Part shown: positions 34,780 through 44,493 of the stretch, one piece after another
Layout of the letters: every line of letters starts with the position of its first letter
Position numbering within the stretch: the first letter of the stretch is position 1
DNA from: Actinoplanes xinjiangensis
GTDB lineage: Bacteria > Actinomycetota > Actinomycetes > Mycobacteriales > Micromonosporaceae
Direction of reading: 5' to 3'
Assembly (NCBI RefSeq): GCF_003148685.1
Contig: NZ_QGGR01000001.1
Span: forward strand, 682,001 to 746,000
DNA length: 64,000 nucleotides
Notes under the pieces: model-generated
The model's database searches: none
What the model was told of the DNA's origin: nothing
What the model saw: only the letters and a program-made list of their open reading frames with translations
Position numbers and translations under genes: made by a program

Positions 34780-36348
34780 TCAGTATCGGAACCGGGAGAC
34801 GACCGCCTGCAGCTGCGCCGCGGTCTGGCCGAGGTCCTCGGCCGCGTGGCGGGTCTCGCCGACGGTGTCGGTGGTGCGGCGGGTCGCCTCGGAGACCGTG
34901 CCGATCGTCATCGCGATGTCGCCGGCACCGTTGGCCGCCTCGCTGAGGGTGCGGTTCATCTCGGCGGTGGTGGCGGTCTGCTCCTCGACCGCCGAGGCGA
35001 TGGTCAGCTGGATGCCGTTGATCCGCTCGATGATCTCGGTGATCTCCCCGATCGCGGTGACCGCGCCGCTGGTGTCGGCCTGGATGGCCTGCACCCGCTG
35101 GGAGATGTCCTCGGTGGCCTTGGCCGTCTCCTGGGCCAGGTCCTTGACCTCGCCGGCGACGACGGCGAAGCCCTTGCCCACCTCGCCGGCGCGGGCCGCC
35201 TCGATGGTCGCGTTCAGGGCCAGCAGGTTGGTCTGCTCGGCGATGCTGGTGATCACCTTGACGACGGTGAAGATCTCCTCGGACGAGGCGCCGAGACGCC
35301 CGACGATCGCGTTGGTCTCGGCGGCGACCCGGACGGCCTGCGCGGCCACCTCGGTCGCCTCCGACGTGGAGACGCTGATGTCGCGGATCGCCGAGCCCAT
35401 CTCCTGGGAGCCGGCCGAGACCACCTGGAGGTTGTGCGACACCGTGTCGGCGGCGGCCGCGACGGTGCCGGCCTGCACCGAGGCCTCGCTGGCGGCGGCG
35501 TCCACGCCACCGGCCACCGAACTGAGCCGGCCGGCCGCGTCCTGGAGGGTGCCGACGCTGCCGCCGAGCTGCACCATGTCCTCGCGGAGGCGGGCCACGC
35601 CCTGGTCGAGGGCGGCGGCCATCCGGCCGATCTCGTCGCGGCTGGTGATCCCGGACGTACGGGTGAGGTCGCCCTCGGCCAGCCCTTCGGCGATCCGGGA
35701 GACCTCCTTCACGGTCCGGCGCACCCGGCCGGCCACCTGGAAGCCGATGAGCAGACTCAGGACCATGCCCACGACCAGCACCACCGCGACCGTCCAGGCG
35801 GCGCTGGAACCCGCCGACTCGGCATCGGTGATGCTCTTGTCGGCCACCTGGACCGCCCGTTCCCGCAGCGCGGTCTGGTCTTCGGCCAGCGCGCTGCGCA
35901 GCGCGTCGTACTCCTTGAGCGCGTCGGCGAGTTGGGCCGGTGAGGCCGTGCCGCGGTCGGCGCTGATGAAGGCCAGGTAATCGGCCCAGTCGGTCTTGGC
36001 CTTGGCCACCGTGTCGTCGCCGGGGAGGTGGGTGTCCAGCGCCGCGAAGGCCTCGGTGACGGCGGCCTGGTTCGCCGCCATGCCCTCCTTGATCCGGTCG
36101 GCGATGGACGGGTAGAGCTGCATCGCGGACACGTTGCCGCTGAACGCCTCGATGTTCGTGCTGAAGGAGCCGACCGCCGACTCGATGGCCAGCGATTGCC
36201 GCTGTGCCGCGGCGCCCTCGTCGTTCAGGTTGTGGATCGTCGTCACCGCCAGCGCGCCGACGATGAGGCCGCTGACCGTCGCGGTCAACGCGGCGGCCCC
36301 GATCTTCGTCCGCAGCGACCGGTCGTCGAACAGACTACTCAGCCCCAT
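34780..36348 (-). CDS. Methyl-accepting chemotaxis protein
   Basis: The ATG at 36348 follows GAGGGGAC; 522 residues. TM1 is at about 17-38, an extracytoplasmic four-helix ligand domain follows (about 40-185), then TM2 (about 185-207), HAMP (about 208-260) and the signalling domain (about 270-522), with the conserved hairpin tip [20 protein letters not shown] and paired helices without gaps. It senses a small ligand and signals to CheA, implying motility or a related chemosensory pathway elsewhere in the genome. Motile zoospores are typical of Actinoplanes, consistent with the genus guess. No che gene is in the window. Confidence 0.93.
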   Translation of the reverse strand: MGLSSLFDDRSLRTKIGAAALTATVSGLIVGALAVTTIHNLNDEGAAAQRQSLAIESAVGSFSTNIEAFSGNVSAMQLYPSIADRIKEGMAANQAAVTEAFAALDTHLPGDDTVAKAKTDWADYLAFISADRGTASPAQLADALKEYDALRSALAEDQTALRERAVQVADKSITDAESAGSSAAWTVAVVLVVGMVLSLLIGFQVAGRVRRTVKEVSRIAEGLAEGDLTRTSGITSRDEIGRMAAALDQGVARLREDMVQLGGSVGTLQDAAGRLSSVAGGVDAAASEASVQAGTVAAAADTVSHNLQVVSAGSQEMGSAIRDISVSTSEATEVAAQAVRVAAETNAIVGRLGASSEEIFTVVKVITSIAEQTNLLALNATIEAARAGEVGKGFAVVAGEVKDLAQETAKATEDISQRVQAIQADTSGAVTAIGEITEIIERINGIQLTIASAVEEQTATTAEMNRTLSEAANGAGDIAMTIGTVSEATRRTTDTVGETRHAAEDLGQTAAQLQAVVSRFRY

Positions 36349-36498
36349 CAGTGTCCCCTCTTCGTGCCGGCTCGCCGTCGACCGCATGATCGGCAACGCC
36401 GGTCCGCGCTTGAGGGAGCCGCCCGACCCCCAGTCTCCAGCGCGGGGTGACCTTGACGGGCCGACTCGTCCAGATTGACGGGAGGGACGGGTGGGACG

Positions 36499-37125
36499 TC
36501 AGGGGGCGGTCACGTCGGCCAGGGCCTGGAAGATCAGCCAGGTGGAAGTGGCGCCGGGATCCTGGTGGCCGGCGCTGCGTTCGCCCAGGTAGGAGGCCCG
36601 GCCCTTACGCGCCGTCAGCGAGACGGTGGCGCGGGCCCCGTCACCGGCGGCCCGGGCCGCGCCGGCCGCCGCCTCGGGCAGGGCGGCACCACCGGCCACC
36701 GCCTCCCCGAACGCCATCACCGCCGGCCGGTAGGCGTCCACGATGGTCTTGTCGCCGGGCACCGCACCGCCCAGCGCGGACACCGCGTCCAGGCCCGCGC
36801 GCAGGGCTGTGACCAGGTCGGCCGGCGTCACCGCCGGGCCCGGGGGCAGCGCCTTGCCGACGGCCCGGAAGGCGCTGCCGTACAGCGGGCCGGAGGCACC
36901 GCCGACCTTGGAGATCAGGGTGCCGCCGGCCCGGACGAAGACGTCGCCGACACTGGTGAATGCGGTGCCGTCCAGCAGCGCGGCGACCGCGGTGAACCCG
37001 CGCCGCAGGTTGACGCCGTGGTCACCGTCGCCGATCGCGGAGTCCAGTTTCGTGAGTTCGTCGGCGTCGGCGTCGACGGATTCCGCGACGGCACGCAGCC
37101 AGGCGGTGGCGAGAGCGACGTCCAC
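36499..37125 (-). CDS. dhaL: Dihydroxyacetone kinase, ADP-binding subunit DhaL
   Basis: It starts at GTG 37125, one base after the DhaK stop, so translation is coupled. The 208-residue all-helical protein has the Mg/nucleotide motif SAIGDGDHGVN with D28, D33 and D35 corresponding to the three metal ligands. In PTS-dependent systems DhaL holds ADP permanently and passes phosphate from DhaM to dihydroxyacetone bound on DhaK. The partner DhaM and an HPr-like protein are encoded divergently from dhaK. Confidence 0.95.
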   Translation of the reverse strand: MDVALATAWLRAVAESVDADADELTKLDSAIGDGDHGVNLRRGFTAVAALLDGTAFTSVGDVFVRAGGTLISKVGGASGPLYGSAFRAVGKALPPGPAVTPADLVTALRAGLDAVSALGGAVPGDKTIVDAYRPAVMAFGEAVAGGAALPEAAAGAARAAGDGARATVSLTARKGRASYLGERSAGHQDPGATSTWLIFQALADVTAP

Positions 37126-37126
37126 G

Positions 37127-38125
37127 TCAGGCGCCCCACCGTAGACCGGGGGTACGCACCGGCGCGTCGAACAACCGCACCATCTCGCCGGTCACCCGGG
37201 TCACGGTGATCGACAGCCCGGCCATGTCCAGGCTCGTCACGTAGTTGCCGACCAGACGCCGGCTGATCTCGATCCCACGTGCGGCCAGTACCGTGGCGAC
37301 CTCGCCGTAGACCAGGTACAGCTCGATCAGCGGGGTGCCGCCGAGCCCGTTGACCAGCACGATCACCCGGTCCCCCGACTCGACCGGCTTCGCCTCCAGG
37401 ATCGCGTCGAGCGCGGACCGGACCAGTTCACCGGCGGGGCGCAGCTTCTCCCGGCGGCGGCCCGGTTCCCCGTGGATGCCGACGCCGGCCTCGATCTCGT
37501 CGTCCGGCAGGTCGAACCCGGGACGGCCGGCCGCGGGGGTGGTGACGGCCGTCAGCGCGTACGCGAACGAGGCGGACGCGGCGTTGACCTCGCGCCCGAT
37601 CGCCGCGACCTCGCCGAGTTTGCCGCCCTCCTCGGCGAGCGCCCCGGCGATCTTCTCCACCAGCAGGGTGGCGCCGGTGCCGCGCCGGCCGGCGGTCCAC
37701 GTCGAGTCCTCCACCGCCACGTCGTCGTCGACGAGCACCGTCTCCACCGTGATGCCCTCGTCGGCGGCGAGTTCCGCGGCCATCCGGAAGTTCATCACGT
37801 CGCCGGTGTAGTTCTTCACCACGTGGACCACACCGGCGCCGCCGTCGACCGCCTTCGTCGCGGCCAGGATCTGATCGGGCACCGGCGACGTGAAGACCTC
37901 GCCGGGGCAGGCCGCGTCGAGCATGCCGGGCCCGACGAACCCGCCGTGCAGCGGCTCGTGCCCGGAGCCACCCCCGGAGACCAGCGCCACCTTGCCGGAG
38001 CGCGGGGCGTCCGCCCTGGCCACGTACTGTTCGGTGTGGTCGACGCGCAGCTCGGGATGGGCGGCGGCGAGCCCCGCGAGCGCCTCGGCCACCACGTCGT
38101 TCGGATCGTTGATGAATTTCTTCAC
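37127..38125 (-). CDS. dhaK: Dihydroxyacetone kinase, substrate-binding subunit DhaK
   Basis: 332 residues. All the substrate-site residues known from E. coli DhaK are at identical positions: H56 (GSGHEP), D109 (NYTGD) and H218 (GVGIHGEPG), the last forming the hemiaminal with dihydroxyacetone. It belongs to the PTS-dependent class because the kinase domain is a separate protein (DhaL) and a DhaM gene is adjacent. The product, dihydroxyacetone phosphate, enters glycolysis. GAGCCGG precedes the ATG. Confidence 0.96.
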   Translation of the reverse strand: MKKFINDPNDVVAEALAGLAAAHPELRVDHTEQYVARADAPRSGKVALVSGGGSGHEPLHGGFVGPGMLDAACPGEVFTSPVPDQILAATKAVDGGAGVVHVVKNYTGDVMNFRMAAELAADEGITVETVLVDDDVAVEDSTWTAGRRGTGATLLVEKIAGALAEEGGKLGEVAAIGREVNAASASFAYALTAVTTPAAGRPGFDLPDDEIEAGVGIHGEPGRRREKLRPAGELVRSALDAILEAKPVESGDRVIVLVNGLGGTPLIELYLVYGEVATVLAARGIEISRRLVGNYVTSLDMAGLSITVTRVTGEMVRLFDAPVRTPGLRWGA

Positions 38126-38209
38126 GGCCGGCTCCTTTGCCTCGGTCCCCTCAGCATGGTCGCGCTGAGTGATTCGGCCAAGCCTTTGGCGTGACTACCA
38201 TCGGGACCC
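38126..38209. promoter_or_regulatory. dhaK / dhaM divergent promoter region
   Basis: The 84-bp gap contains CTCAGC-N8-GCTGAG (38150-38169) and GCCAA-GCCT-TTGGC (38177-38190). Either could be an operator shared by the two halves of the dha system. No regulator gene is adjacent, so control may come from a distant factor. Confidence 0.4.
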
Positions 38210-38596
38210 ATGGCGTACGTGGGAATCGTGCTCGTGTCACACAGCTCAACGCTCGCCGCCGGCGTGCACGAACTGCTCGCGCAGGTCGCGGGTCCGGAGG
38301 TCCGGGTGGAACCGGCCGGTGGCACCGACGACGGTTCGCTCGGCACCAGCGCCGACAAGATCGAGGCGGCGGTCCGGGCCGCCGACACCGGCGCCGGGGT
38401 GCTGGTCCTGGCCGATCTGGGCAGCGCCGTGCTGACCGCCCGCGCGGTGCTGGCCGATCTGCCGGCCGGCCGGCTGCTGGTGGACGCGCCGTTCGTCGAG
38501 GGGGCGGTGGCCGCCGCGGTCGTCGCGTCCACCGGCGCCGACCTGGCGGCCGTCGCCGAGGCGGCCGGGGAGGCCCGCGATGTCCCCAAGTTCTGA
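38210..38596 (+). CDS. dhaM: PTS-dependent dihydroxyacetone kinase phosphotransferase subunit DhaM
   Basis: A 128-residue EIIA-Man-like domain with the phospho-accepting H11 in GIVLVSHSSTLAAG and the GGTDDGSLGTS segment near 37. It takes phosphate from HPr and recharges ADP on DhaL. This is the minimal DhaM, without the HPr and EI-like domains fused in E. coli; the HPr function is supplied by the next gene, which it overlaps by 17 bp. Confidence 0.94.
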   Translation: MAYVGIVLVSHSSTLAAGVHELLAQVAGPEVRVEPAGGTDDGSLGTSADKIEAAVRAADTGAGVLVLADLGSAVLTARAVLADLPAGRLLVDAPFVEGAVAAAVVASTGADLAAVAEAAGEARDVPKF

Positions 38597-38840
38597 GGTC
38601 GAGGTGGTGCTGCCCGCGGCGTTGCACGCCCGCCCGGCCGCCGAGGCGGTCCGGGCCGCGTCGATCTTCACCGCGGATGTCGAGGTGTGTCTCGGCGAGC
38701 GTTCCGTGAGCGCCCGCAGCGCCCTGCGCCTGATGTCGCTGGGCGCGAACGCGGGCGCCACGGTCACCGTGCGGGCCACCGGCGACGACGCCGATCTCGC
38801 CGCGCGCGCGGTGGCGGAGGTGCTGCGCGCCGCGCAGTGA
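38580..38840 (+). CDS. HPr family phosphocarrier protein
   Basis: An 86-residue HPr with active-site H16 in the LHARPA motif and the usual open-faced sandwich length. The start overlaps the end of dhaM by 17 bp, which suggests coupled translation. It probably relays phosphate from PTS enzyme I to DhaM. Whether it also serves sugar PTS permeases cannot be told; its position suggests a dedicated role. A hairpin with seven T follows. Confidence 0.92.
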   Translation: MSPSSEVEVVLPAALHARPAAEAVRAASIFTADVEVCLGERSVSARSALRLMSLGANAGATVTVRATGDDADLAARAVAEVLRAAQ

Positions 38841-38844
38841 GATC

Positions 38845-38909
38845 CCGGCTGGTTCTCACCGCTGTCTCACGGGGGTCGAGACAGCGGTGAGGACCAGCCG
38901 GATTTTTTT
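38845..38909 (+). terminator. Copy 7 of the 53-bp palindrome acting as intrinsic terminator
   Basis: A 24-bp stem (arms 38845-38868 and 38878-38901, one G-U type mismatch) with a 9-nt loop is followed by A and seven T (38903-38909). It begins 5 bp after the HPr stop. The arms are the dispersed element (GGCTGGTTCTCACCGC...). This is the only copy with a T-tract, and it makes a textbook Rho-independent terminator. Confidence 0.9.
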
Positions 38910-38922
38910 GTCGATCTCGAGC

Positions 38923-38939
38923 CTCCGAAAGTTTCGGAG
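38923..38939. promoter_or_regulatory. Operator palindrome upstream of xylanase
   Basis: CTCCGAAA-G-TTTCGGAG is a perfect 17-bp palindrome, 115 bp before the xylanase start. CGAAA/TTTCG inverted repeats with this spacing are known upstream of xylanolytic genes in streptomycetes, where LacI/ROK-type regulators act. Binding here is inferred. A second short palindrome, TTCCGGAA, occurs near 38979. Confidence 0.65.
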
Positions 38940-38975
38940 CATAACTGCCTGCTCTTCGTCGACTCAGCCGGTTGA

Positions 38976-40418
<1,443 letters not shown>

Positions 40419-40422
40419 GACG

Positions 40423-40458
40423 CCGGTTCCGGGGCGCCCGTCCGCGCCCCGGAACCGG
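40423..40458. terminator. Bidirectional hairpin between xylanase and thiolase
   Basis: CCGGTTCCGGGGCGC and GCGCCCCGGAACCGG form a perfect 15-bp stem with a 6-nt loop. It fills the 41-bp gap between the convergent stop codons (5 bp after the xylanase stop, 1 bp before the thiolase stop). Confidence 0.8.
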
Positions 40459-40459
40459 T

Positions 40460-41737
40460 TCAGCGTTCCAGGATCGCCACGACGCCCTGGCCGCCCGCGG
40501 CGCAGATGGAGATCAGGCCACGGCCGGAGCCCTTCTGTGCCAGCAGCTTGGCCAGGGTGGCGACGATCCGGCCGCCGGTCGCCGCGAACGGGTGACCGGC
40601 CGCCAGGGACGAGCCGTTGACGTTCAGCTTCGCCCGGTCGATCGCACCGAGCGGGGCGTCCAGGCCGAGCTTCTCCTTGCAGAACGACGGGGACTCCCAG
40701 GCCGCCAGCGTGGACAGCACCTGCGACGCGAACGCCTCGTGGATCTCGTAGAAGTCGAAGTCCTGGAGGGTCAGGCCGTTGCGGGCCAGCATCCGGGGCA
40801 CCGCGTAGGCGGGTGCCATCAGCAGCCCCTCCTCGCCGTGCACGTAGTCGACCGCCGCGGTCTCCGAATCGGCGAGATACGCGAGCACCGGCAGCGACCG
40901 GGCCGCCGCCCACTCCTCCGACGCCAGCAGCACCGCGGAGGCACCGTCGGTGAGCGGCGTCGAGTTGCCCGCCGTCATCGTCGGGTTCTCCCGGCCGTAC
41001 ACCGGCTTGAGCCGGGAAAGCTTCTCCAGACTGCTGTCGGGGCGCAGATTCTGGTCACGGGTGAGCCCCAGATAGGGCGTCAGAAGATCATCGAAGAAAC
41101 CGCTGTCGTACGCCGCCGCGAGCCGCTGATGCGACGTCAGGGCCAGCTCGTCCTGGGCGGCCCGGTCGACGTTCCAGGTCAGCGCGGTGATCGCCGCGTG
41201 CTCCCCCATCGACAGACCGGTCCGCGGCTCGGCGTTGCGCGGCAGCTCCGGCCTGACCGCGTGCTGCGGGCGCAGTTTCGCGACGGCCTTGAGCCGGGCA
41301 CCGAGCGTCCGGGCCCGGTTGAGTTCCAGCAGGGCCCGGCGCATGTCCTCGTTGAGCTGCAACGGGGCGTCCGATGTGGTGTCCACGCCACCGGCCACGC
41401 CGACGTCGATCTGCCCGAGCGCGATCTTGTTGGCGACCAGGATCGCCGCCTCCAGGCCCGTGCCGCACGCCTGCTGGATGTCGTAGGCCGGGGTCCGTGG
41501 GTCGAGCCGGGAACCGAGCACCACCTCGCGGGTCAGATTGAAGTCACGCGAGTGCTTGAGGACGGCGCCCGCGACCACCTCACCGAGCCGCTCCCCGGCC
41601 AGCCCGAACCGCGCGACCAGGCCGTCCAGCGCCGCGGTCAGCATGTCCTGGTTCGACGCCTCGGCGTAACGGCTGTCGGACCGGGCGAACGGAATGCGGT
41701 TCCCGCCCAGCACGGCCACACGGCGCACGTTCGTCAC
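40460..41737 (-). CDS. Acetyl-CoA C-acyltransferase (thiolase, FadA2/FadI-like)
   Basis: GTG 41737 follows GGAGAG six bases upstream; 425 residues. The thiolase signatures are present: nucleophile C91 in QQACGTGLEAA, EIHEAFA near 315, NVNGSSLAAGHPFAATGGR near 370 and SICAAGGQG with the second cysteine near 413. It cleaves 3-ketoacyl-CoA to acetyl-CoA in beta-oxidation or works in reverse. The gene is divergent from a FabG4-like reductase and MaoC hydratase, the same order as mycobacterial fadA2-fabG4-htdX. Confidence 0.94.
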   Translation of the reverse strand: MTNVRRVAVLGGNRIPFARSDSRYAEASNQDMLTAALDGLVARFGLAGERLGEVVAGAVLKHSRDFNLTREVVLGSRLDPRTPAYDIQQACGTGLEAAILVANKIALGQIDVGVAGGVDTTSDAPLQLNEDMRRALLELNRARTLGARLKAVAKLRPQHAVRPELPRNAEPRTGLSMGEHAAITALTWNVDRAAQDELALTSHQRLAAAYDSGFFDDLLTPYLGLTRDQNLRPDSSLEKLSRLKPVYGRENPTMTAGNSTPLTDGASAVLLASEEWAAARSLPVLAYLADSETAAVDYVHGEEGLLMAPAYAVPRMLARNGLTLQDFDFYEIHEAFASQVLSTLAAWESPSFCKEKLGLDAPLGAIDRAKLNVNGSSLAAGHPFAATGGRIVATLAKLLAQKGSGRGLISICAAGGQGVVAILER

Positions 41738-41774
41738 GACTACTCTCCATATCGACAGGTGCACGTGTTCACAG

Positions 41775-41792
41775 GGTTACTCACCGGTAGGC
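41775..41792. promoter_or_regulatory. Operator candidate in thiolase / reductase divergent promoter
   Basis: GGTTACTCACCGGTAGGC lies 8 bp before the reductase ATG and 38 bp from the thiolase start. The reverse complement of the element before the acyl-CoA dehydrogenase gene (44455-44473) reads GGTTAACTCGCCGGTAACC, nearly the same. A shared fatty-acid regulator, probably TetR-type, is inferred. Confidence 0.5.
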
Positions 41793-41799
41793 TACTCGC

Positions 41800-43140
41800 A
41801 TGGCTGACAGGTACGCGAACTTCGCCAACTCCGGTCTCGGCCGGACCATGGTCAAGCGCCTCGGGCTTCCTGATCCGCCCCGGCTGCGCCGCCACACGGC
41901 CGGCGATCCGCTGGTCACCGGGCCGGTCCTGCTCGGCGCGGCCCCCGGCGGCCGGCTCGGCGAGCCGACCCGCAAACTGCTGGAGACCGCAGGCGCCGAG
42001 GTCACCGACAAGACCGACGAAGGGGTACGGGTCAGCGCGCTCGTCTTCGACGCAACAGGCATCGTCGACTCCCCACAGCTTCGTGAGCTCTACGACTTCT
42101 TCCACCCGTACGCGCGTGCTCTGCAATCGTCGGGCCGGGTGATCGTGCTCGGGACACCTCCGGAGGCCACCGCATCGCCGAAGGAGGCGATCGCGCAGCG
42201 GAGCCTGGAAGGGCTGACCCGCAGCATCGGCAAGGAGTTCGGCCGCGGCACCACCGCCCAGCTGGTGTATGTGGCGCCCGGCGGCGAAGCGGGTGCCGAG
42301 TCGACGCTGCGGTTCCTGCTCAGCGGCCGGTCGGCGTACGTCTCCGGTCAGGTGATCCGGATCGGTGCCGCGCCCGCACCCGCGCCCGCCGACTGGGAAC
42401 GCCCCCTCGACGGCAAGCTCGCCCTGGTCACCGGTGCGGCCCGGGGCATCGGCGCGGCCATCGCCCGGATCCTGGCCCGCGACGGCGCCGAGGTCATCGC
42501 CCTCGACGTGCCGGCCGCCGGCGACGCGCTCGCCGGAGTCGCCAACGAGACCCGCGGCCGGGCCCTGCAGATCGACCTGACCGCCCCGGACGCGCCGGCC
42601 CGGCTCGCCGGTTACCTGGCCGCCGGACCGCACGCCGGGGTCGACATCCTCGTGCACAACGCCGGCATCACCCGCGACAAGACGATCGCCCGGATGTCCG
42701 CCGACCGGTGGGACTCGGTGATCGGGGTCAACCTGACCGCTCCCGAACGCGTCAACGACCTGCTGCTGGAACGCGGTCTGATCCCGTCCGGCGGGCGGAT
42801 CGTCGGGGTCGCGTCGATCGCCGGCATCGCCGGGAACCGCGGCCAGACCAACTACGCCACCAGCAAGGCCGGCGTGATCGGGCAGGTGCAGGCGTACGCT
42901 CCGGTGCTCGCCGGGCGGGGCATCACCATCAACGCGGTGGCGCCCGGCTTCATCGAGACGGCCATGACCGCGAAGATGCCGCTCGGGCTACGCGAGGCCG
43001 GCCGGCGGCTCAACAGCATGTCGCAGGGCGGTCTGCCGGCCGACGTCGCCGAGACGGTCGCCTGGTTCGCGTCCCCCGGCTCGGCCGCCGTCACCGGCAA
43101 CGTGGTGCGGGTCTGCGGTCAGAGCCTGCTGGGGGCCTGA
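41800..43140 (+). CDS. 3-ketoacyl-(ACP/CoA) reductase, FabG4-type
   Basis: A 446-residue high-molecular-weight FabG. Residues 1-200 form a degenerate flavodoxin-like Rossmann domain without a nucleotide motif. Residues ~205-446 form the active SDR: TGAARGIGAAIARI cofactor motif near 213, HNAG near 284, and the catalytic triad S339, Y352 and K356 (ASIAG, NYATSKAG). Length and two-domain layout match mycobacterial FabG4, which uses NADH and acts on CoA or ACP thioesters. The MaoC gene follows after a single base, so the two are co-translated. Confidence 0.93.
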   Translation: MADRYANFANSGLGRTMVKRLGLPDPPRLRRHTAGDPLVTGPVLLGAAPGGRLGEPTRKLLETAGAEVTDKTDEGVRVSALVFDATGIVDSPQLRELYDFFHPYARALQSSGRVIVLGTPPEATASPKEAIAQRSLEGLTRSIGKEFGRGTTAQLVYVAPGGEAGAESTLRFLLSGRSAYVSGQVIRIGAAPAPAPADWERPLDGKLALVTGAARGIGAAIARILARDGAEVIALDVPAAGDALAGVANETRGRALQIDLTAPDAPARLAGYLAAGPHAGVDILVHNAGITRDKTIARMSADRWDSVIGVNLTAPERVNDLLLERGLIPSGGRIVGVASIAGIAGNRGQTNYATSKAGVIGQVQAYAPVLAGRGITINAVAPGFIETAMTAKMPLGLREAGRRLNSMSQGGLPADVAETVAWFASPGSAAVTGNVVRVCGQSLLGA

Positions 43141-43141
43141 C

Positions 43142-44152
43142 GTGGTCGCGGTCGTCGAGCTCAGTGCCGGGCCCGGCACCACCGCGGCGTACGCCCGCGC
43201 CGCCCTCGGCCTGATCCCCGGATTCACCCGGTCCGGCGGTGCCCTTCCCGACGTGGAGGTCCGCCGGCGGGACGTCACCGTCGACCGTTCCCACCTGGCC
43301 GCCTACGACCGGGTCTGCGGGTTCCGCCTCACCGACACGCTGCCGCCGACCTATCCGCACGTGCTCGCGTTCCCGCTGGCTATGCGCCTGATGACGGCCC
43401 CGGATTTTCCGCTGCCGCTGATCGGCCTCGTGCACATCGCCAACCGGATCACCGTCCACCGGCCGATCCCGTCCGGTGCCGCCCTGGACCTGTCGGTCCG
43501 GGCCACCGCGCTGGGTGACCACCCGCGGGGCCGCCGCTTCGACATCCTGGCGACCGCGGCCCTGGACGGCACCGAGGTGTGGCGCGGCCTCTCCACCTAC
43601 CTACGCCTCGCCCCGCCCCAGCCGGCCCCTGCCCCTGACACGACCCCGGATACGGCCCAGGCCCCGGAGACGACGGGCGAGGACTCCCCGAACGGGTCGC
43701 GCTCGCTCCCGTCGGCCGCGGCCGGTCCAGGCACGGCCGGTCCAGGCGCGGCCGGTCCAGGCGCGGCCGGTCCAGGCGCGGCCGGTCCAGGCGCGGCCGG
43801 TCCAGGCGCGGCCGCTTCGAGCGCGGGCAGCGAGTGGCGGGTACCGGCACGGGTGGGCACCGACTACGCCGCCGTCTCCGGGGACCGGAACCCGATCCAC
43901 ACGTCCCGGCTGGGCGCGAGGCTCTTCGGCTTCCCCCGGCCGATCGCCCACGGCATGTGGACCAAGGCCCACGCGCTGGCCGCACTGGAAGGCCGCCTCC
44001 CGGACGCCTACACGGTCGACGTCACGTTCAGGAAGCCACTGCTCCTGCCGGCCCGGGCCACGTTCACCACGGTGTCCACCCCGGACGGATGGTCCTTCGC
44101 CCTCGCCTCCAGCCATCCCCACCTCACCGGCATCGTCACCGGCCCAACCTGA
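43142..44152 (+). CDS. MaoC family (R)-enoyl hydratase, HtdX-like, with repeat-expanded linker
   Basis: It starts at GTG 43142, one base after the reductase stop; 336 residues. Two hot-dog halves: a non-catalytic N-terminal half (about 1-150) and a C-terminal half (about 230-336) with the hydratase-2 motif YAAVSGDRNPIH, where D248 and H253 are catalytic. The halves are joined by a low-complexity linker (about 155-228) that includes six GAAGP-like pentads encoded by a 15-bp tandem repeat. It would hydrate trans-2-enoyl thioesters to (R)-3-hydroxyacyl forms, the substrate of the FabG4-like partner. Mycobacterial HtdX is shorter, mainly because of the linker. Confidence 0.9.
   Translation: MVAVVELSAGPGTTAAYARAALGLIPGFTRSGGALPDVEVRRRDVTVDRSHLAAYDRVCGFRLTDTLPPTYPHVLAFPLAMRLMTAPDFPLPLIGLVHIANRITVHRPIPSGAALDLSVRATALGDHPRGRRFDILATAALDGTEVWRGLSTYLRLAPPQPAPAPDTTPDTAQAPETTGEDSPNGSRSLPSAAAGPGTAGPGAAGPGAAGPGAAGPGAAGPGAAASSAGSEWRVPARVGTDYAAVSGDRNPIHTSRLGARLFGFPRPIAHGMWTKAHALAALEGRLPDAYTVDVTFRKPLLLPARATFTTVSTPDGWSFALASSHPHLTGIVTGPT
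43721..43810 (+). repeat. Six in-frame 15-bp tandem repeats in the MaoC linker
   Basis: GCCGGTCCAGGCGCG occurs six times in direct tandem (43721, 43736, 43751, 43766, 43781 and 43796), identical except for one base in the first unit. It codes for AGPGA pentads between the two hot-dog domains. Near-perfect identity implies recent expansion and likely length variation between strains. Confidence 0.95.
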
Positions 44153-44164
44153 CCCCGAAAACCC

Positions 44165-44280
44165 AGCTGGTCGTCACCGCTGCCTCAGCGCAGCTGAGAC
44201 AACGGTGGGAACCAGCCCGAAAAACCCAGCTGGCCGTCACCGGTGGCTCGGCGGAGCTGAGGCAGCGGTGGGGACCAGCC
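44165..44280. repeat. Copies 8 and 9 of the 53-bp palindrome (63-bp period)
   Basis: Two elements at 44165-44217 and 44228-44280 are spaced by exactly 63 bp, with similar A-rich linkers (CGAAAA(A)CCC). Both start AGCTGG rather than GGCTGG. The first retains most pairing; the second has several changes (CACCGGTGGCTCGGC). The pair begins 13 bp after the MaoC stop. The rest of the gap, 44281-44453, holds no gene that I can support. Confidence 0.88.
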
Positions 44281-44453
44281 GGGGAGGGCTGGCGGTGGGT
44301 GGCGCGTATGCCCGGCGGGCGCGCTGCGGCCGGGAGTGGCGCGGATGTCGCGTTGTAGGCCCGGGGCGGCGTGGCATGGCGGGAGGGGTGGCCCGTACGA
44401 GAAGAGGGGTTTTGTTCATTGATGATGGTTGTCAGGGTGGTTACGCGCTCGTA

Positions 44454-44474
44454 AGGTTACCGGCGAGTTAACCT
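44454..44474. promoter_or_regulatory. TetR-type operator candidate before acyl-CoA dehydrogenase
   Basis: AGGTTA-N9-TAACCT is an inverted repeat ending 19 bp before the GTG start. Read on the opposite strand it closely matches the site at 41775-41792 in the thiolase/reductase promoter, so the two transcription units may share one regulator. Confidence 0.5.
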
Positions 44475-44493
44475 GCTGGCGGAGGGGCTGTCC

